This document shows positions 7,937 to 16,536 of a DNA stretch of 64,000 bases, piece by piece; the first letter of the stretch is position 1, and each line of letters opens with the position of its first letter. Origin of the DNA: Desulforhabdus sp. TSK (GTDB lineage: Bacteria > Desulfobacterota > Syntrophobacteria > Syntrophobacterales > Syntrophobacteraceae); contig NZ_BQXM01000002.1 in the NCBI RefSeq assembly GCF_022836495.1, forward strand, positions 1 to 64,000. The letters are read 5' to 3'. The translations under genes and the position numbers were made by a program. The notes beneath the pieces were generated by a model. The model ran no database searches, was not told the DNA's origin, and was given only the letters and a program-made list of their open reading frames with translations.

Positions 7937-8874
7937 GACCTCTGCGCCTCAAGAATCCCGTCATGGTGGCTTCGGGCACCTTCGGCTACGGGGAAGAATA
8001 CGCGGATTTTCTGGACCTCACGGCACTCGGAGCCGTGGTGGTGAAGGGCATTTCTCTGGCTCCCCGTCCGGGGAATCCGCCGCCCCGCCTGGTGGAAACC
8101 CCCGCAGGCATGATCAATGCCATTGGCCTTGAAAATGTCGGGGTGGATGCCTTCCTGCAATCCAAGCTGCCCTACCTGAGGGACCGGCAGGTGCCGGTGA
8201 TCGTCAACATTTTCGGCAACCTGCTGGAAGAATATGCCGAGCTGGCTGCGCGGCTGGAGGGGGTCCCGGGGATCGTCGCCCTGGAAATCAATATCAGCTG
8301 CCCCAATGTGAAAAGCGGCGGGATGATCTTCGGGACGGAGCCCTCCATGGCGGCACGGGTGGTGGAGGCCGTGCGGCGCGCGACGACGCTCCCCCTCATC
8401 ACCAAGCTGACCCCCAATGTCACGCACATCGGAGAAATCGCCAAAGCCGCTGTGGGGGCGGGGAGCGATATGCTGTCGTGCATCAACACCGTGGCGGCCA
8501 TGGCCGTGGACATCTTTTCACGCCGCCCCAAGCTGGCCAACGTCTTCGGGGGGCTTTCGGGGCCAGCCATCAAGCCCATTGCCCTGCGCTGCACGTACGA
8601 GGTGCTCCAGGCCGTGGACTGTCCGGTCATCGGCATCGGGGGAATTGCCAACGCCACGGATGCCCTGGAATTTCTCCTCCTGGGAGCCAGGGCCGTCCAG
8701 GTGGGTACCGCCAATTTCGTTCATCCGGCGGTGACCCGGGAAATCATCGAGGGTATGAGGCGCTTTCTGGAGGTGGAACGGCTCGGGGGCGTGGAAGAGT
8801 ACATCGGATCTCTGAACAGGGAATGCCTGTTCCCCTTCGCCGAAATCGCCTGTGAAATGACGGACCTTCCCTGA
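7882..8874 (+). CDS. pyrD: Dihydroorotate dehydrogenase class 1B, catalytic subunit PyrD
   Basis: About 330 residues forming an FMN TIM barrel. Visible motifs are NPVMVASGTFGYG, VVKGIS, NISCPNVK with the catalytic cysteine typical of class 1B (ISCPNVxxGG), ITKLTPNVT, and the FMN phosphate site IGIGGIANATDALEFLLLGA. It oxidises dihydroorotate to orotate and partners with PyrK. The start ATG at 7882 lies inside pyrK in another frame, with GGAG upstream. No terminator is evident after the stop; a REP-like palindrome follows about 100 bp later. Confidence 0.95.
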   Translation: MAQNPDARGASHDLSVQLGPLRLKNPVMVASGTFGYGEEYADFLDLTALGAVVVKGISLAPRPGNPPPRLVETPAGMINAIGLENVGVDAFLQSKLPYLRDRQVPVIVNIFGNLLEEYAELAARLEGVPGIVALEINISCPNVKSGGMIFGTEPSMAARVVEAVRRATTLPLITKLTPNVTHIGEIAKAAVGAGSDMLSCINTVAAMAVDIFSRRPKLANVFGGLSGPAIKPIALRCTYEVLQAVDCPVIGIGGIANATDALEFLLLGARAVQVGTANFVHPAVTREIIEGMRRFLEVERLGGVEEYIGSLNRECLFPFAEIACEMTDLP

Positions 8875-8973
8875 GGCGGGAGCGGATTTCTTGGGGTGGG
8901 ACGCTGAAGAACGCTGACTGAAGCGCTGACTTGCGCTGATCGCCCAGGTCATGGGGCTTCATGGCTTGGGGCT

Positions 8974-9038
8974 CATTGTAGGAGCGGCATCCTGCCGCGA
9001 CCAGTTGACCGTCGCGGCAGGATGCCGCTCCTACAATG
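8974..9038. repeat. REP-like palindrome, copy 1
   Basis: A perfect 28-bp inverted repeat (8974-9001 and 9011-9038) around a 9-base loop, built on GTAGGAGCGGC and GCCGCGA. Copy 2 of the same family is at 12586-12656. The motif resembles REP elements mobilised by Y1 (RAYT) transposases; none is encoded in this window. Confidence 0.85.
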
Positions 9039-9096
9039 AGGGAAGCTCTAAATCCCTGATGTATGTATGTGCGTCAAGTCTTCAGCGGCCGTCGGG

Positions 9097-9678
9097 TCAG
9101 GGGCCGGCGAGAAAGTCTTTGCCGGCCTGCCGGCAGGTTTCCAGCATCACGGGGTGCTGAAGGATGGCCCCTCTTTCCTCCAGTTCCCGGAAGCAGAGCT
9201 CCCCGGCATAATCCATGTGGAGGGCATCGAAGAAGTACTTGGCCGTCAGGACGGCGCATTCGAAGAGGCGCTTCCCCCGTGTGGCGCCGGCGCTCAACAG
9301 AAATCCTTTGCGGCTTTCCTTGGGAGGCAGTTCACGGCCTTCCCTTTTTGCCACTTCCTGGCTCATGAAGCACGCCTGAGAGCGGTCGATGAGCAGCTTC
9401 AACTGGCCGGTAACGCCGTAAAAATAGATGGGAGAGGCCACGGCAATGCGGGGAGCGCTCTCCAGGAGAGGGTACAAGCCGGTCATATCGTCCTTCTGAA
9501 TGCAGACGCCCTTCTTGTCGCAGTGCCCGCATCCCAGGCATCCGTTCAGCTTCATATCCCGGACGTAAATCTTCTGCACCTCGCCCCCGGCCGCTGAGGC
9601 GCCTTCGACAAATGCATCCAGCATGAGATCCGTATTTCCCCCTTTGCGGGGGGATCCGTAAATGGCCAGCAACTGCAT
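9097..9678 (-). CDS. NADPH-dependent FMN reductase / iron-sulfur flavoprotein
   Basis: A 193-residue flavodoxin-fold protein. It shows the FMN-phosphate loop GSPRKGGNTD, then CLGCGHCDKKGVC, a compact cysteine motif typical of archaeal and anaerobe iron-sulfur flavoproteins that can bind [4Fe-4S], and the SPIYFYGVTGQLK loop. Such proteins transfer electrons or reduce flavins and quinones in anaerobes. Start chosen at ATG 9678 because AGGAG lies about 9 bases upstream; a GTG at 9684 is less likely. It is convergent with pyrD across a REP palindrome. Confidence 0.87.
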   Translation of the reverse strand: MQLLAIYGSPRKGGNTDLMLDAFVEGASAAGGEVQKIYVRDMKLNGCLGCGHCDKKGVCIQKDDMTGLYPLLESAPRIAVASPIYFYGVTGQLKLLIDRSQACFMSQEVAKREGRELPPKESRKGFLLSAGATRGKRLFECAVLTAKYFFDALHMDYAGELCFRELEERGAILQHPVMLETCRQAGKDFLAGP

Positions 9679-9889
9679 ATGCACTCTCTCCTTTCTCTGG
9701 GAAATCCCGTGAGCTGCGATTCTTTACAGCTCTACACATCTTTGATACTCTAGCAGCGTTGCTCCGATCCCTCAATATGAATTGCAGCGGCCTGCAGCCG
9801 ATGGCTCTGAAGGCACTCTTTTGGGAAGAGGCAGTACGACTTCAAATGGGTGGGGATCACCCCCTCCGCCCTGAGCAATGGAGGACACC

Positions 9890-10300
9890 ATGACGGATTG
9901 TATTTTCTGCAAGATCGTCCGAGGCGAAATTCCCTGCGCCAAACTGTACGAAGACGAACGGGTCATCAGTTTTCTCGATATCAATCCCATCAACGCCGGT
10001 CACGCCCTCGTTCTTCCCAGGAATCATTACGCCACCCTCTTTGAGACTCCTGCAGAAGACCTGCACGCCTGCATCGAGGCGGCAAAAAATGTGGGGGAGG
10101 CCATCCATCGAGCCATGGGAGCGGACGGCTTCAATCTGCTGCAGAACAATTTCCGGGCGGCCGGTCAGCTCATCGACCACATCCATTTTCACTTGATTCC
10201 CAGAAAGGTGGAAGACGGCTTCATCACGTCCTGGCGGTCGAGACCCTATGGGGAAGGGGGCCTGCAGAGCACCCTGGAAAAGATCAAAGCCGAGCTCTGA
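9890..10300 (+). CDS. HIT family hydrolase (Hint-like)
   Basis: A 136-residue histidine-triad protein: CIFCKIVRGEIP at the N terminus (CxxC zinc pair), DINPINAGHALVLPR in the middle, and the catalytic triad segment HIHFHLIPR near residue 104. The family hydrolyses nucleoside phosphoramidates and related AMP conjugates. ATG 9890 was preferred over ATG 9878 because GGAGG sits 5-6 bases before it. It is monocistronic and convergent with the DUF2845 gene. Confidence 0.93.
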   Translation: MTDCIFCKIVRGEIPCAKLYEDERVISFLDINPINAGHALVLPRNHYATLFETPAEDLHACIEAAKNVGEAIHRAMGADGFNLLQNNFRAAGQLIDHIHFHLIPRKVEDGFITSWRSRPYGEGGLQSTLEKIKAEL

Positions 10301-10340
10301 GGCTGTGCGCGTGCTCCGTTGAAGCAGGGACCATCACCTT

Positions 10341-10706
10341 TCAGAACCCATAATCTCCCGTGGTGATTTCCACGAGGCGGCTGTTTTCGAAGCGCAGGAT
10401 CCGTACGAATCGGGTGGGGCCGGAGTTGTAGACCCATTCTTCAATGAGGACGTAGACGACTGCGCCAAAGGGGATGCGTGTTTGAAGGGAGCTGTCCCAG
10501 TCGCCATACGGGGCACCGTAGACGTGCTCCAAGCGCTTCTCTTCCCAGGCGTCTCTGAAATTGGGGGGGCCGCACTTTTGGAAGACATCCCACTTCATGT
10601 CGCCTATATGGACAAGGTGCGTGCCGCAGCGGAAGGCTCCTGCCTCGTCCGTCGACACAAAGGCCATGAGGAAGAAAAGGGCCATGGCGAGACAGAGTTT
10701 TTTCAT
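10341..10706 (-). CDS. DUF2845 secreted protein
   Basis: A 121-residue protein with a clear signal peptide (MKKLCLAMALFFLMAFVSTDEAGA), predicting export. The mature part has FRCGTHLVHIGD, KCGPP and Y-x-x-x-x-W-x-Y-N-x-G-P, the DUF2845 pattern of two conserved cysteines and a beta-rich core ending in RLVEITTGDYGF. Function is unknown. The start at ATG 10706 is set by the signal peptide and a GGAAAGG site; the open frame extends upstream to 10997 without support. It is divergent from the CAP lipoprotein gene. Confidence 0.85.
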   Translation of the reverse strand: MKKLCLAMALFFLMAFVSTDEAGAFRCGTHLVHIGDMKWDVFQKCGPPNFRDAWEEKRLEHVYGAPYGDWDSSLQTRIPFGAVVYVLIEEWVYNSGPTRFVRILRFENSRLVEITTGDYGF

Positions 10707-10864
10707 GAAGTTTGCCTTTCCTTTGAGCACGGAGAGCATGTCCGCAGTTTTTCGAGGATTGTTGTAAAGATGCAAAGGATTCAGCATTTGCGGCCACCGA
10801 CTCTTATGAATAGTAAATACTAAAGCCCCGGACTTCAAGATGAACGACTGATTGCTGAAGTGAT

Positions 10865-11380
10865 ATGGAAATGAAAAAGTCTCGCATATATTTTGGGGGA
10901 GCGCTTTCACTGGTGCTGGCCGGAACCTTGTTCCTGCTTTCCTGCACAGCCCCTTCCAAGCCTCTTGCATCACAGAGCAACCCTGTTCGGGAAACAAGCC
11001 CGCAGATGGACAAACCCCTCGATGGGGAGACCGCCCGAAAGCTCTACCAACTGGTGAGCCGTGAAAACAGTGCGCTCAGGTGGGACGACTGCCTCGCTCG
11101 CAAAGCGCACCTGCGAGCCAGGTACCTGGTGGGGAATCATCGTTTTACCCATAAAGATCCTCGGACGGGGAGAAATCCTGTTTGGGACATGGTGAAATCC
11201 TGCTGCGAATTCAGGTATGCCGGTGAAAACCTTGTCAAGGGCTACCTGCCCCCCCGAGCCCTTCATGATGCCCTCATGGATAGCCCTTCCCATCGGGAGA
11301 ATATCCTGGATCGTCGTTACGACCGCATTGGCATCGGTTGCTATGAGAACATCTGTGTTCAGCTCTTTGCGGGTCTCTGA
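10865..11380 (+). CDS. CAP (SCP/PR-1) domain lipoprotein
   Basis: A 171-residue protein with a basic start, a hydrophobic stretch and the lipobox LLSC (Cys27), so it is probably an anchored lipoprotein. The domain shows the CAP signatures ALRWDDCLARKAHLRARYLV, HRFTHKDP, AGENLVKGY, DSPSHRENILD and IGIGCYENICV. The CAP cavity histidine and glutamate positions are present (H in FTHK, E in AGEN, H in SHREN). The biochemical role of bacterial CAP lipoproteins is mostly unknown. Start ATG 10865, or ATG 10871 six bases on. Confidence 0.88.
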   Translation: MEMKKSRIYFGGALSLVLAGTLFLLSCTAPSKPLASQSNPVRETSPQMDKPLDGETARKLYQLVSRENSALRWDDCLARKAHLRARYLVGNHRFTHKDPRTGRNPVWDMVKSCCEFRYAGENLVKGYLPPRALHDALMDSPSHRENILDRRYDRIGIGCYENICVQLFAGL

Positions 11381-11534
11381 CGGACCGGCGGCGTGCGGTG
11401 GGGATGCATTTGAATGAGTGCCGGAGGCACGGGGGAACGAGGATAAAATCCACTGTACAGAGCTTACGGTATTTTAGGGTCGCCCTGTCCAATGGCATGA
11501 GAGAACCATTGGGCAGGGTTCGTTGCACGTGGGT

Positions 11535-11843
11535 TCATTCCACTGCGATATTGACGGCCCCTTCCAAGGCCTCCTTGAAGGGGAGTTCAATTTTCAGCAG
11601 TCCGTTTTCATATTTTGCCCTGGCTTCTTCCGCCTTCACGGGGCAGCACAGGGCGTAACTGGTGGAATATTCCATGTAGCCATCCCGGCGCGCCGCTGTC
11701 AGATAGAAGCTGTCTTCATGAACGGTGAGCTTGATGCCTTCTTTGTCCACTCCTGGGAGCTCGACTTCCAGGTAGATCTTATTTTTTTGGTCGTCCACGC
11801 ATGATGCCACGCATGGAGAGACTCTGATCGTTTCATGTGCCAT
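11535..11843 (-). CDS. Small heat-shock protein, Hsp20/alpha-crystallin family
   Basis: A 102-residue protein. The alpha-crystallin domain runs through IYLEVELPGVDKEGIKLTVHEDSFYLTA to ENGLLKIELPFKEA, with the G-x-L and I-x-I-type contact motifs. Both flanking arms are short, so this is a minimal member resembling the archaeal/anaerobe Hsp20 subgroup. It would hold unfolding proteins without ATP. The start at ATG 11843 is supported by GGAGG 8 bases upstream; the upstream GTG/ATG extension is basic and atypical. Confidence 0.88.
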   Translation of the reverse strand: MAHETIRVSPCVASCVDDQKNKIYLEVELPGVDKEGIKLTVHEDSFYLTAARRDGYMEYSTSYALCCPVKAEEARAKYENGLLKIELPFKEALEGAVNIAVE

Positions 11844-11988
11844 GGTGATTACCTCCCTGCCACGCCTTGCTTTCAACCGTTCAGCATGGCTTTGTTTTAT
11901 GCTAAATTCATAAAATAACTTAAGATATATAGTGTGCAGCTGTCAAGGAGGAGGTGCTCGCCGGGCGCTCCAAAGGGGCGTCCCTTTT

Positions 11989-12510
11989 CTATCCGGATGC
12001 CGAATAGGTCCGGATGCGCAGTCCGCTGTGCTGGATCAAAAAAAGGCTTGTCCGGTCGTACGGGTTGTATTCCACGACGACCACCTCCTGGATTCCGGCA
12101 TTGATGATTTCGCACAGGCAGGACTTGCAGGGCAGGATTTCGCAGGAAAGGTACATGGAGCTGCCATAGGTGGCGATCCCTTGCCGCGCGGCGTTGTTGA
12201 TGCAATTGACTTCAGCGTGGCTCGCGATGCAGAAATGCAGTCCCTCGCCGCTTTGAAAACCCATGGCCCGGCGTGGGCATACCTTGGGATCGTAGACACG
12301 GGGGCCGTTGATTTTTTCGAGGCTTTCCATCAGGTAGGCATCGCAGGTGTACCGCTCGTCGCAATGGGGCACGCCTCGCGGGGGGCCGTTGTAGCCCGTG
12401 GAAATGATGGACTTGTCTTTCACCAGGATGGCGCCGATCTGCCGTGACAGGCACTTGGATTCCGACGCCACAGCCTGGGCGATGCGCAGATAATATGTGT
12501 CTTTGCTCAT
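11989..12510 (-). CDS. Deoxycytidylate (dCMP) deaminase family protein
   Basis: A 173-residue zinc deaminase. The catalytic site HAEVN (zinc His and proton-shuttle Glu) is followed by ILPCKSCLCEIINAG (PCxxC zinc cysteines), and GYNGPPRGVPHCDE matches the dCMP-deaminase/ComEB group. It converts dCMP to dUMP for thymidylate supply. The protein also carries the extra cysteine and histidine residues (CDERYTC, VCPRRA) seen in this subgroup. The ATG at 12510 has GGAAG upstream. It is monocistronic, followed downstream by the Hsp20 gene on the same strand. Confidence 0.9.
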   Translation of the reverse strand: MSKDTYYLRIAQAVASESKCLSRQIGAILVKDKSIISTGYNGPPRGVPHCDERYTCDAYLMESLEKINGPRVYDPKVCPRRAMGFQSGEGLHFCIASHAEVNCINNAARQGIATYGSSMYLSCEILPCKSCLCEIINAGIQEVVVVEYNPYDRTSLFLIQHSGLRIRTYSASG

Positions 12511-12585
12511 GGAAACTTCCTTCTCTCGCAGGGTGTTTCATATTTATACTCCAAACGGTTGAGATCTTGACTTATTGATGCTCCT

Positions 12586-12656
12586 GTAGGAGCGGCTTCC
12601 AGCCGCGACAGAAATAGCGGGCTCCCACTAGAATCGCGGCTGGAAGCCGCTCCTAC
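12586..12656. repeat. REP-like palindrome, copy 2
   Basis: A 23-bp perfect inverted repeat (12586-12608 and 12634-12656) with a 25-base loop. It shares GTAGGAGCGGC and GCCGCGA with copy 1 at 8974-9038 but differs in the central stem bases, which change on both arms. Confidence 0.85.
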
Positions 12657-12812
12657 GAAAGTCAAGATTTGAACCGTTCGCAGTGTATATTCGAAAATAA
12701 TTCATTTGCACCCTGTCCATCAACAGGCAATCGGGATATTCTGCTATCGTATCTGGAATGACGGGTTAGGTGAAGCCGGGAATGTTTAATTTCTTTTGCC
12801 AAGGAGCTGATC

Positions 12813-13031
12813 ATGCACGCCCAAAATGCCGGAAGAGTCTGCAGCATGTGTCATCGGCCCCCATTCTTTACGTCCTGTTCGGGATGCGGGGTGCCTTTGT
12901 GCCAGGAGTGCGCCCGCTTCGAGCTCTACGGCCATGGCTGCGGAACGGTCATGCCCCTCTACTACTGCCGGGAATGTGCGCAGGATCCTCATATCAACCC
13001 CAATGCCATGCTGCGTGAGCCGGAGCCTTGA
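12813..13031 (+). CDS. Small cysteine-rich zinc-binding protein
   Basis: A 72-residue protein with CSMC, CSGCGVPLC, CARF, GHGCG and YYCREC, nine cysteines plus histidines arranged like a double zinc ribbon or B-box-like finger. There is no signal peptide or membrane segment. AAGGAG precedes ATG 12813. The family is not recognised; such proteins are common orphans in Desulfobacterota. It stands alone, with a 500-bp gap downstream. Confidence 0.7.
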   Translation: MHAQNAGRVCSMCHRPPFFTSCSGCGVPLCQECARFELYGHGCGTVMPLYYCRECAQDPHINPNAMLREPEP

Positions 13032-13547
13032 TGGGGGGAGTCGTCTTCCGCGCCAACAACTGCGGGATTGCCGGGTTTTCCATGGGAGAAAGAAAGGCAG
13101 ATGCATCACCTGGAGAAAAAAACGGGTTGCCTTTTGGAAATGCCGGGGTATAATCCGCCCAATTGTTTGAGACCCCGGCGAAAATGGTTTTGCGGACTGC
13201 TTTCGCTTTTTCTTGCACTAGCAATATGACTTCCATCGATCACTGACCCCTTGCCCTCAGAGAGATTTACTGACTGCGGCAGCGCACCTGGTTGGCGGCG
13301 ATGTTTCGTTTCATGCCGGTCCATTTTAGGGTGTTGTAGCCGCAAGCGCCTTGTTCTGCGCGGGTATTCCTCTACAGCCTGATTGTCTCAATCCCCACAA
13401 CCGATTTTCTGCTTCAGTATCCGCCCCGCTCTGCGATTTTTGCGGAGCGAGGTGGACATGCCGTGCTGCGCCGGATCCGCGGGTTTTTCCCGCTCCCGGG
13501 GGAATGGCCTGTTTCTGAAGCCGAAAAAAAGAAGGATTATACGCTTA
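13032..13547 (+). other. Long leader region of the DEAD-box helicase gene
   Basis: No gene was identified in this 516-bp gap. It holds an imperfect hairpin around 13430-13455 (CGCTCTGCG, a T-rich loop, GCGGAGCG) and the weak ribosome site GAAGG before the helicase ATG. Long structured leaders are common for cold-inducible helicase genes, but nothing here proves regulation. Confidence 0.35.
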
Positions 13548-14957
13548 ATGTCTTTTGAAACTCTGCAGTTGTGCCCCCCCATCCTCAAAGCCCTTGCCCA
13601 GTGTGGCCACCAGAAACCGACCCAGATTCAGATGGACGCCATTCCCAAGGCCCTCGCCGGGCACGACGTCATCGCGTCTGCGCAGACGGGCACCGGCAAA
13701 ACCGCCGCTTTCGTCCTGCCCGCCCTCCAGCGGCTTTCCATGGAAAGGGCGGAGCGTACTCCCGGACCCCGCGTCCTCGTCATCACTCCCACTCGGGAAC
13801 TGGCCGATCAGGTGACTCAGGCCGCCCGCATGTACGGTAAATTCCTGCATGTGAAGAGCGTTGCCATTTTTGGAGGCATGCCCTTCCCGGAGCAGATTCG
13901 GGCGCTTTCTCAGAGGCCCGAGATGATCGTGGCCACCCCCGGGCGGCTGCTGGATCATATGGAACGTGGGCGCATCGACCTTTCCCGTCTTGAAATGTTT
14001 GTCATGGATGAAGCCGACCGCATGCTGGACATGGGATTCATCGACGATGTGAAGCGGATTGCATCCTCTGTGCCCAAGCATTGCCAGATCCTGCTGTTCG
14101 CGGCCACGGTGAGCAGCGCCACGACTCAATTGGCCGGGGAATTGATGAAAAATCCCGAACGGGTCCAGGTCGCCCCCGGTGAGATCACTCATGACCGTAT
14201 CGAGCAGCGACTGCACGTGGCGGACAACCTGCAGCACAAGACCCGCATGCTGGAGCACCTGTGTGCGGACAGCACCGTGACGAAAGCCATTATTTTCTCC
14301 GCCACCAAGCGTGACGCAGACAGCCTGGCCCATGTCCTGAACGGCCAGGGTTATGCAGCGGCGGCACTCCACGGCGATATGACTCAAAATGCGCGCAACC
14401 GCACCATGCTGAACATGCGGCGCGGCAAAATCAGACTCCTGGTGGCCACGGATGTGGCCGCTCGCGGTCTGGATGTGACAGGGATCAGCCACGTCATCAA
14501 TTTCGATCTTCCGCGTTTTGCGGAAGACTACGTCCATCGTATCGGTCGGACAGGGCGGGCTGGAGAATCCGGTGTGGCGATTTCTTTCGCTTCCCGAGTG
14601 GATCTCCCTTATCTTGCCCGCATCGAGCGGTATATGGGGCAGAGCCTGCCCCAGCATGTCATTCCCGGGCTGGAGCCGGCTTACCCTCTGCATAAGCCCC
14701 GGGATGCCGGTGGGAGGCGCTCCGCCGACACGGCGCGCCTCGGCGCGGGAAATGAAAAGGGCCATAGGGGAAGCCATGCACCTTCACCCCGTCCCTTCCG
14801 GTCCAGGGATGGTGGCGCCCCGGCCGGTTCCGCCGGGCCTGGAAGGCGCGTTGGGATGAGCTCCGGAAGGGAAGTGGCCGTGGAATATCGGAGCGCCAAA
14901 ACGCCGACGGGAGTCGGTTCTGAGAATGTCAGGCCCAGGAAGAGAATTTTTATGTAG
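13548..14957 (+). CDS. ATP-dependent RNA helicase, DEAD-box family (RhlE-like)
   Basis: A 469-residue helicase. Visible motifs in order are the Q motif (KPTQIQMDAIP), motif I AQTGTGKT, Ia PTRELA, GG, TPGR, motif II DEAD, motif IV-V region through TDVAARGLD, and motif VI HRIGRTGRAG. The C-terminal ~90 residues are basic and Arg/Gly-rich, as in RhlE. Motif III reads AAT (LLFAATV) instead of the usual SAT. It unwinds short RNA duplexes in ribosome assembly or decay. The start at ATG 13548 (MSFETLQLCPPI) matches the family; the open frame reaches further upstream without support. Confidence 0.92.
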   Translation: MSFETLQLCPPILKALAQCGHQKPTQIQMDAIPKALAGHDVIASAQTGTGKTAAFVLPALQRLSMERAERTPGPRVLVITPTRELADQVTQAARMYGKFLHVKSVAIFGGMPFPEQIRALSQRPEMIVATPGRLLDHMERGRIDLSRLEMFVMDEADRMLDMGFIDDVKRIASSVPKHCQILLFAATVSSATTQLAGELMKNPERVQVAPGEITHDRIEQRLHVADNLQHKTRMLEHLCADSTVTKAIIFSATKRDADSLAHVLNGQGYAAAALHGDMTQNARNRTMLNMRRGKIRLLVATDVAARGLDVTGISHVINFDLPRFAEDYVHRIGRTGRAGESGVAISFASRVDLPYLARIERYMGQSLPQHVIPGLEPAYPLHKPRDAGGRRSADTARLGAGNEKGHRGSHAPSPRPFRSRDGGAPAGSAGPGRRVGMSSGREVAVEYRSAKTPTGVGSENVRPRKRIFM

Positions 14958-15108
14958 CGCTCCGAAGGTGATGGATGCCTTAAATCCGGCTCAGGATGGA
15001 AATATAACACATGCCGGTTCGATCAGAACGGTGGCAGGCGCATCGCAAGATGCCTGTTCAAACCTGCCGGTTAATACGTCAATCACTGCTTGAGTGATGC
15101 GACGCCAG

Positions 15109-15146
15109 GGGGGTGCGGGAGAGAGATCTCTCGGCACCCCTTTTTT
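15109..15146 (+). terminator. Intrinsic terminator after the helicase gene
   Basis: GGGGTGC...GCACCCC with an inner GAGAGATCTCTC palindrome is followed by six T, about 150 bp after the helicase stop. Confidence 0.75.
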
Positions 15147-15342
15147 GTGCCCTTCAGAGCTCCGCCGCCTTTTGACGGGTTTCTCCGGCAATAGGTCTTT
15201 ATCTCCCGAGGCATTTGATTTAAAGAGGGACGTGATTTGAAACGCGGATCTTTCCCGTCGCGTGACGGCATGTACCCTGGTTGAGGATAACTTTTCGACA
15301 GCGCCTGGCAGGCAAAAAGCCGGGAGAGGCAGGAATTTCCCG

Positions 15343-16491
15343 ATGCAAATGGAAGACAACAGCCGGAGGATGTTCTGGTTCCTCCTCCTCATGACGATCT
15401 CGTCGACAGCGGGACTCCAGGCCTGGCAGATCCTCATCAATAACTTTGCCGTGGAGGTCGCCCACCTGGATGCCGCCCAGATGGGGCTGGTTCAGTCCAT
15501 ACGGGAAGTTCCGGGCTTCCTGTCCCTGTTGGTGATCTATGTGCTGCTGATCATGAGTGAGCACAAGCTGGCGGCTTTCTCGGTGGCTTTGCTGGGGGCC
15601 GGCCTGGCCCTCACCGGCTTCTTCCCGAGCTTCTGGGGCGTTACGCTGACGACCCTGCTCATGTCCTTTGGGTTTCATTATTACGAAACGGTCAACCAGT
15701 CTTTGATCCTCCAATATTTCGACCTGAAGGTCTCGCCCCTCGTCATGGGAAAGCTTCGCTCCACCGCAGCGGCGGCCAGCATAGCTATCGGGGCCCTCAT
15801 TTATCTCATGTCCCAGTTCATGGATTTCACCCAGATGTTCGGAATTTTGGGGCTTCTCATTGTTTTGACCGGATGCTGGGGGCTGGTCCAGGACCCTTCC
15901 CGGAAGGACCTGCATCCCCAGATGAAAAAGATGGTTCTCAAGAAGCGGTACTGGCTCTATTACACCCTGACTTTTCTTGCAGGAGCAAGGCGCCAGATTT
16001 TCATCGTTTTTGCGGTGTTTCTCCTGGTGAAGCGGTTCGATTATTCCGTCCAGGCCGTCACGGCGCTTTTCGTCATCAACAACATCGTCAATTACTTTGC
16101 CAACCCGGTCATCGGCCGCATGATCAACCGCTTCGGCGAGCGGACCCTTCTGAGCCTTGAATACATCGTGCTCATTCTGGTTTTCCTGACGTATGCCTAC
16201 ACCGGCAGTAATATCCTGGCGGGCTTCATGTACGTCGTGGATCACCTGGTGTTCAATTTTGCCGTGGCCATCCGGACCTACTACCAGAAGATCGCCGATC
16301 CCCGGGACATGGCGGCCGGGGCGGCCGTGGGATTCACCATCAATCACATTGCCGCCGTCTTCGTGCCCGCCCTCGGCGGATTTCTCTGGATGTACAGCTA
16401 CGAGATCCCTTTTCTCATCGGTGCGGCATTGAGTCTCTTATCATTCATCTTTACCCAGTTCATACGACTTCCGGCGCAGGCGAAAGGCTGA
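15343..16491 (+). CDS. MFS transporter
   Basis: A 382-residue protein with about 12 hydrophobic segments, from LLLMTISSTAGLQAW to the last pair near IPFLIGAALSLLSFIF. It has a mid-protein cytoplasmic loop (DPSRKDLHPQMKKMVLKKRY) and short MFS-like basic turns (GRMINRFGER). The substrate cannot be told. The start at ATG 15343 was chosen because GCAGGA precedes it; a longer frame begins at 15262 with no ribosome site. It is followed after 45 bp by the MauE/DoxX-like gene, so the two may be cotranscribed. Confidence 0.82.
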   Translation: MQMEDNSRRMFWFLLLMTISSTAGLQAWQILINNFAVEVAHLDAAQMGLVQSIREVPGFLSLLVIYVLLIMSEHKLAAFSVALLGAGLALTGFFPSFWGVTLTTLLMSFGFHYYETVNQSLILQYFDLKVSPLVMGKLRSTAAAASIAIGALIYLMSQFMDFTQMFGILGLLIVLTGCWGLVQDPSRKDLHPQMKKMVLKKRYWLYYTLTFLAGARRQIFIVFAVFLLVKRFDYSVQAVTALFVINNIVNYFANPVIGRMINRFGERTLLSLEYIVLILVFLTYAYTGSNILAGFMYVVDHLVFNFAVAIRTYYQKIADPRDMAAGAAVGFTINHIAAVFVPALGGFLWMYSYEIPFLIGAALSLLSFIFTQFIRLPAQAKG

Positions 16492-16536
16492 TGCAGGAAC
16501 TCTGAGCAATGACAATAAGTTCGAGAAGGAAGCAAT

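Noticed and set aside
13545-14777. Long minus-strand frame across the helicase gene
   Set aside because: Antisense to a complete DEAD-box gene; histidine/glutamine-rich composition typical of reverse reading.
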